Assembly (NCBI GenBank): GCA_020249125.1
Contig: JADCGG010000172.1
Location: 1 to 32,957, forward strand
Direction of reading: 5' to 3'
Length of the DNA: 32,957 nt
Source: Roseomonas sp.
GTDB lineage: Bacteria; Pseudomonadota; Alphaproteobacteria; Acetobacterales; Acetobacteraceae
Program-made: the position numbers and the translations under genes
The notes under the pieces: generated by a model
The model's input: the letters and a program-made list of their open reading frames with translations, nothing else
Databases searched by the model: none
Told to the model about the DNA's origin: nothing
Shown here: positions 8,080-15,680 of the stretch, one piece after another
How positions within the stretch are numbered: position 1 is the first letter of the stretch
Layout of the letters: every line of letters starts with the position of its first letter

Positions 8080-9795
8080 ATGACCGATATCGTGATCCGT
8101 GGCGGCGTGGTGGTGGATGGCACAGGTGCCGCGCCGTTTGAAGCGGATGTCGCCATGGCCGGCGGGCGCATTACCGCCATTGGGAATGTGCCGGGGCGCG
8201 GTGCGACGGAAATTGACGCGCGCGGCAAGCTGGTGACGCCGGGCTTTGTTGATATCCACACGCATTATGATGGGCAGGCGGTATGGGATTCGCATTTGGC
8301 GCCTTCTGCCTGGCATGGCGTGACCACGGCGGTGATGGGTAATTGTGGTGTGGGCTTCGCGCCCTGCCGTGCGGCGGATCGCGACAAGCTGATCGAATTG
8401 ATGGAGGGCGTGGAGGATATCCCCGGCCCCATCCTGCATGAAGGGCTGAATTGGGCCTGGGAAAGCTTCCCTGAATATCTGGATGCCTTGGCTTCGCGCC
8501 CACGCGATATGGATATTTGCGCGCTGCTGCCGCATGGCGCGGTGCGCGTGCATGTCATGGGCGAACGCGCGCTGAATTTGGAGAACGCCAATCAGGCCGA
8601 TATTGCCGCCATGCGCGCCATCACCGCCGATGCGGTGCGCGCGGGCGCCTTTGGTGTTTCCACATCCCGCACCATCAGCCACAAGACTCTGAAGGGCGAC
8701 CCGACGCCGACACTCCGCGCGCAGGAAGATGAATTGCGCGGCCTGGCGCAAGGCTTGCGCGATGGCGGCGGCGGCTTGCTGGAATTGGTTTCGGACTGGA
8801 ATACGCCAGATCCCGCAACCGAATTCGCCATGGTGCGCCGCGTGGTGGAAGCGACCGGCCAGCCGGTGGTGTTTTCACTGACGGCGCGGCATGACCGCAC
8901 GGAAGCCTGGAAGGAATTGCTGGCGCTTTCGGATGGCGCGGCGGCTTCTGGCCTGCCGATCCGCCCGGTGTTTCCGCCGCGCCCGATTGGCATTCTGCTC
9001 GGGCTGGAAGGCAGCCAGAACCCCTTTTCCGGCTGCCCGAGCTATAAGGAAATTGCTCATCTCCCGGCGGCTGACCGCGCCGCCGCCATGGCGGACCCTG
9101 CACGGCGCGCGCGCATCCTTTCGGAAGATCGCATTACGGGCAGCAATTTCCCGCTGATCTCCAGGCTTGCTTTTGAACGCATGTTCCCCTTTGGCGATCC
9201 GCCGGATTACGCGCCGCCCGCTTCGGCTTCCATCGCCGCCATGGCGGCGCGGGAAGGGCGCCGCGCGGAAGAAGTCGCTTACGATCTGCTAATTGCCGAT
9301 GGCGGGCGCGGCTTTATCTTCGCGCCACTCACGAATTTCGCCGATTACACGCTTTCCGCAAGTGCCGAGTGTCTCCGCCACCCCAATGCCATTGCCGGGC
9401 TTTCCGATGGCGGCGCGCATGTTGGATTTATTTCGGATGGGTCCTTCCCGACCTTCCTGCTTTCCTATTGGGCGCGGGATGCGAAGGAAGCGGTGTTTCC
9501 GGTGGAAGAAATGATCCGTCGCCTGACATCTGACACCGCGCGCGCTGCCGGGTTGCATGATCGCGGCGTTTTGCGTGCGGGGATGAAGGCGGATCTCAAT
9601 GTGATTGATTTTGCCGCGCTCAAACTGAACGCACCGCGCATGGTGCGCGACCTGCCGGCGGGCGGGCGGCGCCTGCTGCAAAAGCCTGATGGTTATGTCG
9701 CCACCATCATGAATGGCGAAGTGACCTATCGCGAGGGTGTCGCGACAGGGGCGTTGCCGGGGCGGTTGTTGCGCTCGGCGGGGCGAGGCGGCTGA
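8080..9795 (+). CDS. N-acyl-D-amino-acid deacylase family amidohydrolase
   Basis: The 571-residue product begins after AAGGA (start ATG 8080) and opens with the family signature IRGGVVVDGTG....D. It continues with VDIHTHYDGQ (metal HxH), MGNCGVGFAP and EGVEDIPG. These are hallmarks of D-aminoacylase/N-acyl-D-amino-acid deacylases, which remove the acyl group from N-acyl-D-amino acids with one or two zinc ions. Length is slightly above the roughly 480-residue classic enzymes and fits the larger alphaproteobacterial subgroup. SDGGAHVGF near 440 supplies the conserved Asp. It ends only 14 bp from the convergent EVE gene. The exact substrate is not predictable, and many members of this clade are uncharacterised. 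Confidence 0.87.
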   Translation: MTDIVIRGGVVVDGTGAAPFEADVAMAGGRITAIGNVPGRGATEIDARGKLVTPGFVDIHTHYDGQAVWDSHLAPSAWHGVTTAVMGNCGVGFAPCRAADRDKLIELMEGVEDIPGPILHEGLNWAWESFPEYLDALASRPRDMDICALLPHGAVRVHVMGERALNLENANQADIAAMRAITADAVRAGAFGVSTSRTISHKTLKGDPTPTLRAQEDELRGLAQGLRDGGGGLLELVSDWNTPDPATEFAMVRRVVEATGQPVVFSLTARHDRTEAWKELLALSDGAAASGLPIRPVFPPRPIGILLGLEGSQNPFSGCPSYKEIAHLPAADRAAAMADPARRARILSEDRITGSNFPLISRLAFERMFPFGDPPDYAPPASASIAAMAAREGRRAEEVAYDLLIADGGRGFIFAPLTNFADYTLSASAECLRHPNAIAGLSDGGAHVGFISDGSFPTFLLSYWARDAKEAVFPVEEMIRRLTSDTARAAGLHDRGVLRAGMKADLNVIDFAALKLNAPRMVRDLPAGGRRLLQKPDGYVATIMNGEVTYREGVATGALPGRLLRSAGRGG

Positions 9796-9809
9796 TATCG
9801 GCGCATAAC

Positions 9810-10265
9810 TCACCCCTGCGGCGCGTCTGCTTTGGCGGCTTGTAGTATTGCCCCCATTGCACAGACGATTGCCGCCATATCTGCATCGCTCACCGCCAAG
9901 ACCCCGAAGCGTAACCGAAAGCCCCAGGCGGAACCGCGACCCGAGGTGAATTCCAGCTTTCCCAATAGAGGGCGGATATCCGCTGGCTGACTGACCAGCC
10001 AATCCACATTCCGCCGCCATGGCTGAAATCCCGCGCCCATATCGAAGCGATAGGGTTCTGAATCCCGAATAATGCCTATGGCGGTGAAGGCTTGTAGCGA
10101 TTGGCGAACTCGGAATGCTTGGGTAGGGGAATAATAGGCGACATATTCCCCGGCACGCATGCGGCGCAACGGCGCTGCCTTGCCGTGGCAGACCTGCATG
10201 AAGCCGCCCGCTACGCCCAAAGCGACATGATCGGCGCACGCCACGGCGATCCAACCACCATTCAT
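9810..10265 (-). CDS. EVE (PUA-like) domain protein, UPF0310 type
   Basis: I start this gene at ATG 10265, giving 151 residues that begin MNGGWIAVACADHVALGVAGGF. The open frame extends further but overlaps the VOC gene. The protein is a single EVE domain (HVALGVAGGFMQVCHGKAAPLRRM, YYSPT, FTAIGII, FQPWRRNVDW). This PUA-like fold is known or proposed to bind modified nucleobases in RNA or DNA and occurs fused to modification-dependent restriction enzymes, as well as alone. The start overlaps the stop of the VOC gene in an ATGA, so the two are translationally coupled and share the operator at 10666-10682. The operon role is unknown. Confidence 0.85.
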   Translation of the reverse strand: MNGGWIAVACADHVALGVAGGFMQVCHGKAAPLRRMRAGEYVAYYSPTQAFRVRQSLQAFTAIGIIRDSEPYRFDMGAGFQPWRRNVDWLVSQPADIRPLLGKLEFTSGRGSAWGFRLRFGVLAVSDADMAAIVCAMGAILQAAKADAPQG

Positions 10266-10624
10266 GGCTCGGCGAAGACCCGCAGCCGATGCCCATCCGG
10301 GTCGCATGCGAGAAAGGTAAAGCCAAAATCCATCTTGGCTGGCGCCAGAATGATGCTGATGCCGCGCGCCATCCATTCCGCATGCAACGCGATAACCGCC
10401 GACGGATCCGCTACCTGGAATGACAATTCGCTACCGCCCGGGTCGGCTGCTGGGGGCAGCACCTCCGAACGCCGCCAAAGGCCCAGCATCATGCCGTTTT
10501 TCAAGGCGAACAGGGCGAAACCAGGCGATGCTTCGACCGGCGGGCGACCCAGCAGTTCTGTGTAGAATTCTGTGCTCGCCGAAACATCCGTCACATAAAG
10601 CACGGTGAAATTGGGTTCAGCCAT
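10262..10624 (-). CDS. VOC-family (glyoxalase/bleomycin-resistance-like) protein
   Basis: ATG 10624 is preceded by AGGAG with 7-nt spacing and gives 120 residues (MAEPNFTVLYVTDV...); an upstream in-frame start would add 14 unlikely residues and overlap the operator. The sequence shows the paired beta-alpha-beta-beta-beta VOC fold: FYTELLGRPP in the first half, and the C-terminal FTFLACDPDGHRLRVFAEP typical of PhnB/glyoxalase-like proteins. Members bind a metal and isomerise, cleave or sequester small molecules; the ligand is not predictable. It follows a palindrome likely recognised by the adjacent WYL regulator, and it is coupled to the EVE gene. Confidence 0.87.
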   Translation of the reverse strand: MAEPNFTVLYVTDVSASTEFYTELLGRPPVEASPGFALFALKNGMMLGLWRRSEVLPPAADPGGSELSFQVADPSAVIALHAEWMARGISIILAPAKMDFGFTFLACDPDGHRLRVFAEP

Positions 10625-10665
10625 CGGGTTTCTCCTTTGATGGAGGACCAAACTAATCGCAGCCA

Positions 10666-10682
10666 CTGACAGATTATGTCAG
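10666..10682 (-). promoter_or_regulatory. Palindromic operator of the VOC-EVE operon
   Basis: CTGACA (10666-10671) and TGTCAG (10677-10682) form a perfect 6-bp dyad with a 5-bp spacer. On the minus strand it contains CATAAT, a plausible -10 box, about 42 nt upstream of the VOC start. It lies just 6 bp past the stop of the WYL regulator gene, so that protein is the natural candidate to bind it and block transcription. Binding is inferred. Confidence 0.5.
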
Positions 10683-10688
10683 CAGTCT

Positions 10689-11372
10689 TCAGAGCGGGCC
10701 TTTGCACTCAATTTCTTGCCATTTTTGCAGTAGCGCTTGGCGTCGCTGGGGATAGCGTTCCCCCGTTTCATTCAGGGCAGCGATGCGGTCAGCGCGGAAA
10801 TGACGGAAGTCGCCACGTAATTCGCACCACGCCGCCAGCAGGCGCACCTGATCGAAGTAAACCAACCCAAAGGGCCGAACGCGCCGCTCCGTTTCCCTGC
10901 CCTGTTCGTCGCGATAGCGCAGTACCAGGCATCGGCCAGCACGGATGGCGCGCCGCAATACCGGCAATAGATCAACCGCTGCCTGACCCGCCGGCGGCAC
11001 CACGAGGGATGACTCCTCAAGCGCGCTTTTTGCCGCGACAGGCAGAACCCCCGCGAGCTTCGCCAGCGCCACGCGGGAGGCTTCCGCCAATACCTCATCA
11101 CCCTGCTGCGCTACCCAACGCAGACCAAGCGCCAGGGCTTCGATCTCTTCTTCCTGGAACATCAGCGGAGGCAGCAGAAAGCCCGGACGCAAAACATAGC
11201 CGATGCCGGCTTCGCCGCTTATTTCAGCGCCTTGCCCCTGAAGGGTGGCGATGTCGCGATACAGGCTACGCAGGCTGATGCCGAGTTCGGCCGCCAGCGC
11301 CGCCCCACTGACCGGCCGCCGATGCTGCCGTAAAAGCTGTAGCAGTTCGAGCAGTCGGGCAGCGCGCGACAC
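10689..11372 (-). CDS. YafY-type HTH-WYL transcriptional regulator
   Basis: The 227-residue protein starts at GTG 11372 (SRAARLLELLQLLRQHRRPVSG). Residues 1-60 are a DeoR/HTH-11 winged helix (GAALAAELGISLRSLYRDIATLQGQG), and the C-terminal half is a WYL domain (VLRYRDEQGRETERRVRPFGLVYFDQVRLLAAWCELR). WYL domains sense small or nucleic-acid ligands, and the family includes repressors of stress, detoxification and some phage-defence genes. It starts 4 bp after the stop of the hydroxyacyl-CoA dehydrogenase gene and probably shares its transcript. The palindrome directly downstream, before the VOC-EVE genes, suggests control of that operon. Confidence 0.9.
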   Translation of the reverse strand: MSRAARLLELLQLLRQHRRPVSGAALAAELGISLRSLYRDIATLQGQGAEISGEAGIGYVLRPGFLLPPLMFQEEEIEALALGLRWVAQQGDEVLAEASRVALAKLAGVLPVAAKSALEESSLVVPPAGQAAVDLLPVLRRAIRAGRCLVLRYRDEQGRETERRVRPFGLVYFDQVRLLAAWCELRGDFRHFRADRIAALNETGERYPQRRQALLQKWQEIECKGPL

Positions 11373-11375
11373 GGG

Positions 11376-12302
11376 TCATTTTCCCCGCGCTTCCAACAGC
11401 CGCACTAGCGCCGCATCGCGCCACGCCGCCAGATCACGCGTGGAGGCACCCTTTGTGCCTTCCGCCACACCTTCCGCCAGCACGCGCTGCAAATCGGCAT
11501 CCACGCTGGGGTGGCCAAGATCATCCCACCAGCTTGTCACCGCCGGCAGCAAATGGTGCAGGAAATGCGCCATGCCGCCTTCGCCTCCCGCCAGATGGAA
11601 GGTGGTATGCGGCCCCATCAGCGCCCAGCGCAGCCCAGGGCCTTCGCTGATGGCGGCATCCACATCGGCGACACTCGCGACACCTTCCGCCACCAGATGC
11701 ACCGCTTCGCGCCAAAGTGCGGCTTGCAGGCGGTTCGCCAAATGGCCGGGTACTTCCTTCTTGATCTCGATTGGGTATTTGCCGATGGCACGATAGAATT
11801 CCATCGCCGCACGCACAGCTTCCGGGCTGCCCTTGGCGCCACCGACTACCTCAACCAAGGGGATCAGATGCGGCGGGTTGAAGGGGTGGCCGATCACGAT
11901 GCGTTCGGCATGCGCGCAATGTTCCGACAAACGGCTGGCCAACAAGCCGGAGGTGGAAGAAGCAATCACCACATCCGCCGGCAGTGCGGCATCAATCCGC
12001 GCCAACAAGGGCTGCTTCACCTCAAGCCGTTCCGGGGCACTTTCCTGCACGAAATCCGCGCCGGCAACGGCCGTCACCGGGTCCGCTTCAAAGCGCCAGG
12101 CATTGGGGTTGGCATCGGGCTTGCCGCCAAGGCGCATCAGGATGGGCCAGGCATTTTCCACCATGCGGCGGATCAGATCAGGCGCGCCGGGGGAAGGGTC
12201 GCTTGCCGTGACGCTTAAGCCGCGGCTCAGGAAATAGGCCGCCCAGGAAGCGCCAATAGTGCCCGCGCCAATCACCGCGACATGCTTGATATCCTGCCTC
12301 AT
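11376..12302 (-). CDS. 3-hydroxyacyl-CoA dehydrogenase family protein (L-carnitine/L-gulonate dehydrogenase type)
   Basis: ATG 12302 is preceded by GGAGG with 8-nt spacing and gives 308 residues; the longer frame upstream runs antisense to the next gene and is rejected. The Rossmann motif GAGTIG is at 12-17. SSTSGL, GHPFNPPHLIPLVEVVGG (catalytic His and Glu region) and GHLANRLQAALWREA follow. This is the short single-polypeptide form of the family, related to carnitine 3-dehydrogenase and lambda-crystallin/L-gulonate dehydrogenase. It is not the fused FadB type. It should oxidise a 3-hydroxy acid or acyl substrate with NAD+ in the cytoplasm. It is divergent from the serine hydrolase gene, and the WYL regulator follows 3 bp downstream. 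Confidence 0.86.
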   Translation of the reverse strand: MRQDIKHVAVIGAGTIGASWAAYFLSRGLSVTASDPSPGAPDLIRRMVENAWPILMRLGGKPDANPNAWRFEADPVTAVAGADFVQESAPERLEVKQPLLARIDAALPADVVIASSTSGLLASRLSEHCAHAERIVIGHPFNPPHLIPLVEVVGGAKGSPEAVRAAMEFYRAIGKYPIEIKKEVPGHLANRLQAALWREAVHLVAEGVASVADVDAAISEGPGLRWALMGPHTTFHLAGGEGGMAHFLHHLLPAVTSWWDDLGHPSVDADLQRVLAEGVAEGTKGASTRDLAAWRDAALVRLLEARGK

Positions 12303-12349
12303 GCTTCGATCCTCCATCTTTGGAGTCAGCCTAACCTGAAAAGCCGCGC

Positions 12350-12372
12350 CCTGGCCATGCTGCCCGGCCAGG
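12350..12372. other. Hairpin in the divergent intergenic region
   Basis: CCTGGCC (12350-12356) and GGCCAGG (12366-12372) form a 7-bp stem with a 9-nt loop, about 30 bp upstream of the serine hydrolase start. It could be an operator or a leader structure. The roughly 100-bp region must also hold both divergent promoters, which I cannot place with confidence. Confidence 0.3.
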
Positions 12373-12401
12373 ATTAGCGTAACGGGACAAGGAGAACGCC
12401 C

Positions 12402-13244
12402 ATGCAGGAATTGATCGCGCGGATGAATGCGCTGTGCGATGCGCAGCCCTTCACCACAAGCTGGTATGTGAAGGATCTGGCGACGGGGAAGGAAGCGGAT
12501 CGCGCTGGCGATATGGTGCTGCCATCGGCCAGCACGCGCAAAACCTCGATCCTCATGCATGCGCTATCCAAGGTGCATGAAGGGGTGCTGAAACTCGATG
12601 AGCCCTGCACCATTGAAGCGCGGCTGCAGGAAGGCGTGGATAGCGGGACCTATCAATACATGACGCCCGGGTGCGTCATTCCCCTGCGCGATGCTTTCGT
12701 GAATATGATCATCACCAGCGACAATGTTTGCACGCAGCTTGTGCTGGAAAGGCTGGATCGTGATGCGCTGAATGCCTGGTGCCGCCGTATTGGCATGAAG
12801 GGCACGACGCATCGGGTGAATTTCCCACCGCCGGGGCTGACATGGGATCACCCGATAGAAGCAGTCGCCAGCACCACGGCGCATGACCAGGGCATCCTTT
12901 TGGACAAAATGCTGAAGGGCGCTGAGGATGCCGACACCGCGGCGGCGCTTGGCGCCAGCCCCGCACTTTGCCAGCTTGGGCTTGATATCCTGTCTTGGCA
13001 AAGGTTGCGCAACCTCATTCCCTCCATGCTGCCGGGCAAGACCAAGGTTGCGCATAAAACAGGGCGCGGGCCGCGCGGGCGGATGGATGCGGGCATTGTC
13101 TATCGCGGCGACACACCGCGCTTCATCATCAGTGTCTTTACGGATCGGGTGCCAGAGACCTTGCAGGATGGCATGCCGGGCTTTACCGCTGCCTTCGCCA
13201 CCGCCGGGCGGCTTACGCGAATGTGTTGGGATGCAATGCCATGA
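12402..13244 (+). CDS. Class A beta-lactamase-related serine hydrolase without a signal peptide
   Basis: The 280-residue protein begins at ATG 12402 after AGGAG. All three motifs of penicillin-recognising serine hydrolases are present: SxxK (Ser44-Lys47 in ASTRK), SDN (106-108) and KTG (219-221). This fits the beta-lactamase2 family. No signal peptide or membrane helix precedes the catalytic domain, so the protein appears cytoplasmic and a role in antibiotic resistance is unlikely. Related cytoplasmic members hydrolyse esters, amides or beta-lactam-like metabolites. Its stop overlaps the hydratase start (ATGA), so it is the first gene of a coupled set and probably acts in the same catabolic route. 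Confidence 0.86.
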   Translation: MQELIARMNALCDAQPFTTSWYVKDLATGKEADRAGDMVLPSASTRKTSILMHALSKVHEGVLKLDEPCTIEARLQEGVDSGTYQYMTPGCVIPLRDAFVNMIITSDNVCTQLVLERLDRDALNAWCRRIGMKGTTHRVNFPPPGLTWDHPIEAVASTTAHDQGILLDKMLKGAEDADTAAALGASPALCQLGLDILSWQRLRNLIPSMLPGKTKVAHKTGRGPRGRMDAGIVYRGDTPRFIISVFTDRVPETLQDGMPGFTAAFATAGRLTRMCWDAMP

Positions 13245-14110
13245 ATGATGCAGAATTTGATGCGGCGATTGCCGCGCTGGCCCCCTGGGTGGGGCGCACG
13301 CGTATTGTGGAAGATGAAATCGGGCTGTCTTCCGCGCGCCGGATTGCCGGCATGCTGGATATGGACCCCGCCAGCATCACCCAGGGCATGGCGCTGCCGC
13401 CGCATTGGTTCAGCATGTTCTTTCCCGATATCGCCAAGCAAAGCGATATCGGCCCGGATGGCCACCCGCATAAGGGCGTGTTCCTGCCGCCGATTCCGCT
13501 GCCGCGCCGCATGGGGGCTGGGCGGCGTGTGACCATCAATGGCAATCTGATTGTCGGTGAACCTGCGATCAAAAAAGCGGAAGTCGCGGCAATTGTTCCA
13601 AAGCATGGCCGTACCGGGCGCATGGCGGTGCTGACCATGCGCCACACCATCGAAGCCCGCGGCCAGGTCATCGCCATTGAGGAATTTGACGCGATGTATC
13701 GTGAGGCAACGCCGCCCGGCCAGAAAACCACGGCAACGCCGCCAGTGCCAGCGCCTGACAACGCGTCTTGGGCGGATAAGGTGCTGCTCTCCTCACCCTT
13801 GGTGTTTCGCTATTCTTCCGTCACCTGGAACGCGCATCGCATCCATTACGATGCAGATTATGCGCGGGATGAGGAAGGCTATCAGGCAACCGTGCAGAAT
13901 GGCGGCCTGACGATGCAGCTGATCCTGGATGCGGCGCTGAAGCGCGCGCAAGGGCGGTTGGTGGGCTTCACCGCGCGGCTCGCGCGCCCGCTTTGGGTTG
14001 GCGATACCGTGACACTCTGCGGCGCCGCGCAGGCGGATGGGAAGATGGAATGCTGGGCCGCCGATAAGGATGGCTATCTCTGCGCCAAGCTGGAAGCGGA
14101 GTTTGCCTGA
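13241..14110 (+). CDS. FAS1-like dehydratase / mesaconyl- or itaconyl-CoA hydratase-type hotdog protein
   Basis: Start ATG 13241 overlaps the previous stop and gives 289 residues. The N-terminal half (APWVGRTRIVEDEI..., LPPHWFSMFFPD) and C-terminal half (PLVFRYSSVTWNAHRIHYDADYARDEEGY) form two hotdog units. The second carries the HxxHYD-like hydratase motif of the HTD2/mesaconyl-C4-CoA hydratase family. Members hydrate mesaconyl-C4-CoA or itaconyl-CoA to citramalyl-CoA. The next gene encodes a CitE-like lyase that could split citramalyl-CoA to acetyl-CoA and pyruvate, which supports a C5-dicarboxylate pathway. No CoA transferase or ligase is in the window. The exact acyl-CoA is uncertain. Confidence 0.84.
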   Translation: MNDAEFDAAIAALAPWVGRTRIVEDEIGLSSARRIAGMLDMDPASITQGMALPPHWFSMFFPDIAKQSDIGPDGHPHKGVFLPPIPLPRRMGAGRRVTINGNLIVGEPAIKKAEVAAIVPKHGRTGRMAVLTMRHTIEARGQVIAIEEFDAMYREATPPGQKTTATPPVPAPDNASWADKVLLSSPLVFRYSSVTWNAHRIHYDADYARDEEGYQATVQNGGLTMQLILDAALKRAQGRLVGFTARLARPLWVGDTVTLCGAAQADGKMECWAADKDGYLCAKLEAEFA

Positions 14111-14979
14111 TGGCCGCATCAAACCCGAATAGCTGGCGGTCCCTGCTGTTCATCCCGGCGGTGGCGGAACGCTTTGTCGCCAAGGCGCATACGCGCGGCG
14201 CGGATGTGATCATTCTTGATCTGGAAGATTCCATCCCGCCGAGTGAAAAGGATGCCGCGCGTGCGGCGCTGCCAGGTGCCGCGAAAACCATTGCCGCGCA
14301 TGGGCAGGAAATCTGCGTGCGCATCAATCGCCCGCTGGAATTGGCCGTGCCGGATATCGCCGCCGCCATCATGCCGGAAGTGTCATCGCTCATGCTGCCC
14401 AAGGTGATGGGCTCGGACCATATCAAGCTGCTGTCGGAAGTGGTGGCGGCGCGCGAAGCCGCCCTTGGCATGCGGATTGGCCATACGCGCTTCATCGGCG
14501 TTGTCGAAACGCCCGATGCGCTGCCCGCCTTGCACGCGATTGCCTTGGCTGATCCGCGCATGGCGGCACTTGGCGTTGGTTCGGAAGATCTTTCGACCGA
14601 ATTGGAAGCGGTGCCGGGCGCTGATTCGCTCTACGTCTATGGCATGATGGCGGTGGCCGCGGCGCGTGCGGCGCGCATCCTGCCGCTGGGGTCCATTGGC
14701 GTCTTTGCGGATTTTTCTGATCTTGATGCCTATCGCGCGTCACTCCGGCGGTCGCGTGCGCTGGGCTTCGGCTGCGCGGCCTGCATCCACCCCGCGCAAG
14801 TGGCCGTGGTGAATGACGAATACGGCCCGGCCCCGGCGGAAGTGGAACGCGCGCGCCGGCTGATTGCGGCCTTTGACGTAGCATTGGCCGAAGGCAAGGG
14901 CGCGGTCGCCTTTGAAGGCGCGATGATTGATTTGCCGGTGGTAGAACGCGCGCGGCGACTATTGGGAAGGGCGCGTTGA
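14110..14979 (+). CDS. HpcH/HpaI-CitE family lyase (citramalyl/malyl-CoA lyase-like)
   Basis: The 289-residue TIM-barrel protein starts in a TGATG overlap with the hydratase. SLLFIPA, the DVIILDLEDSIPPSEK motif with metal- and CoA-proximal acids, VRINRP, LPKV and GVVETPDAL match the citrate lyase beta/malyl-CoA lyase family. SLYVYGMMAVAAARAA and GCAACIHPAQV complete the CoA site. Such enzymes cleave (or form) malyl- or citramalyl-CoA with Mg2+. Pairing with a mesaconyl/itaconyl-CoA hydratase suggests citramalyl-CoA cleavage, as in itaconate or mesaconate degradation; that role is inferred from context. Free-standing CitE-like proteins of unknown substrate are common, so the specificity stays open. 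Confidence 0.87.
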   Translation: MAASNPNSWRSLLFIPAVAERFVAKAHTRGADVIILDLEDSIPPSEKDAARAALPGAAKTIAAHGQEICVRINRPLELAVPDIAAAIMPEVSSLMLPKVMGSDHIKLLSEVVAAREAALGMRIGHTRFIGVVETPDALPALHAIALADPRMAALGVGSEDLSTELEAVPGADSLYVYGMMAVAAARAARILPLGSIGVFADFSDLDAYRASLRRSRALGFGCAACIHPAQVAVVNDEYGPAPAEVERARRLIAAFDVALAEGKGAVAFEGAMIDLPVVERARRLLGRAR

Positions 14980-15671
14980 TGCGGACATGGCCTCGCCGTG
15001 GTGTGCTTTTCGCCCCTTGGCTGATTGGCGCTGCGGCGCAGGCGCAAGCCGCGCCGGAAGTGGATTTGCTGCTGGTGCTGGCGATGGATGCATCGGGTTC
15101 CATTGATGCGGATGAATTTCGCCTGCAACGCGAAGGCATTGCGGAAGCCATCATTCATCCTGCGGTGCTTGCCGCCATCGCCGCCAATCCGCGCCGCGCC
15201 ATTGCGGTTGCGATGACGGAATGGGGCAGCCCTGGTGGCGCTGCGCTGGTGGTGGATTGGCACCGCGTGCATGATGCTGCGTCAGCGCAGGTTTTTGCCA
15301 ATGCGGTGCTTGCCGCGCCGCGATCCCGGCAAAGCTACAACGCGATTGGCGATGCCATTGCCCATGCCGCCGCGCTGATCGCCGCCGCGCCGTTTCGCGC
15401 GAATGAACGCGTGATTGATGTCGCCGGCGATGGGCCGGATATGCGTTCCATCATATCAGCCCCCGATGCGCGCGATGCGGCGGTGGCGCAGGGCATCACC
15501 ATCAATGGGCTTGCGATTGAAGTCGCACCCGTCACACGCGGCAATGAACCGCTGCATGTGCATTATGAACGCAATGTGATGGGCGGGCCTGGCGCCTTTG
15601 TGATGGTTGCCGAAACGCGGCGCGATTTCGCCCGCGCGCTACGCGCGAAAATGCTACGCGAGATCGCCTGA
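14979..15671 (+). CDS. DUF1194 VWA-like secreted protein
   Basis: From ATG 14979 (TGATG overlap with the lyase gene) it has 230 residues. A Sec-type signal peptide with probable cleavage after AQA (MRTWPRRGVLFAPWLIGAAAQAQA) leads into a von Willebrand A-like domain. The metal-ion-dependent adhesion motif DASGS is at 37-41, followed by SRQSYNAIGDAI and VIDVAGDGPD. DUF1194 proteins are common in alphaproteobacteria and have no established function; the domain suggests metal-dependent protein binding in the periplasm. Overlap with a catabolic gene suggests co-expression, but the functional link is unclear. It ends 9 bp from the convergent M32 peptidase gene. Confidence 0.86.
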   Translation: MRTWPRRGVLFAPWLIGAAAQAQAAPEVDLLLVLAMDASGSIDADEFRLQREGIAEAIIHPAVLAAIAANPRRAIAVAMTEWGSPGGAALVVDWHRVHDAASAQVFANAVLAAPRSRQSYNAIGDAIAHAAALIAAAPFRANERVIDVAGDGPDMRSIISAPDARDAAVAQGITINGLAIEVAPVTRGNEPLHVHYERNVMGGPGAFVMVAETRRDFARALRAKMLREIA

Positions 15672-15680
15672 TCCGCGGTG

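Noticed and set aside
11376-12560. Longer start for the hydroxyacyl-CoA dehydrogenase
   Set aside because: ATG 12302 has a strong GGAGG and directly precedes the Rossmann fold; the extension overlaps the divergent serine hydrolase gene.
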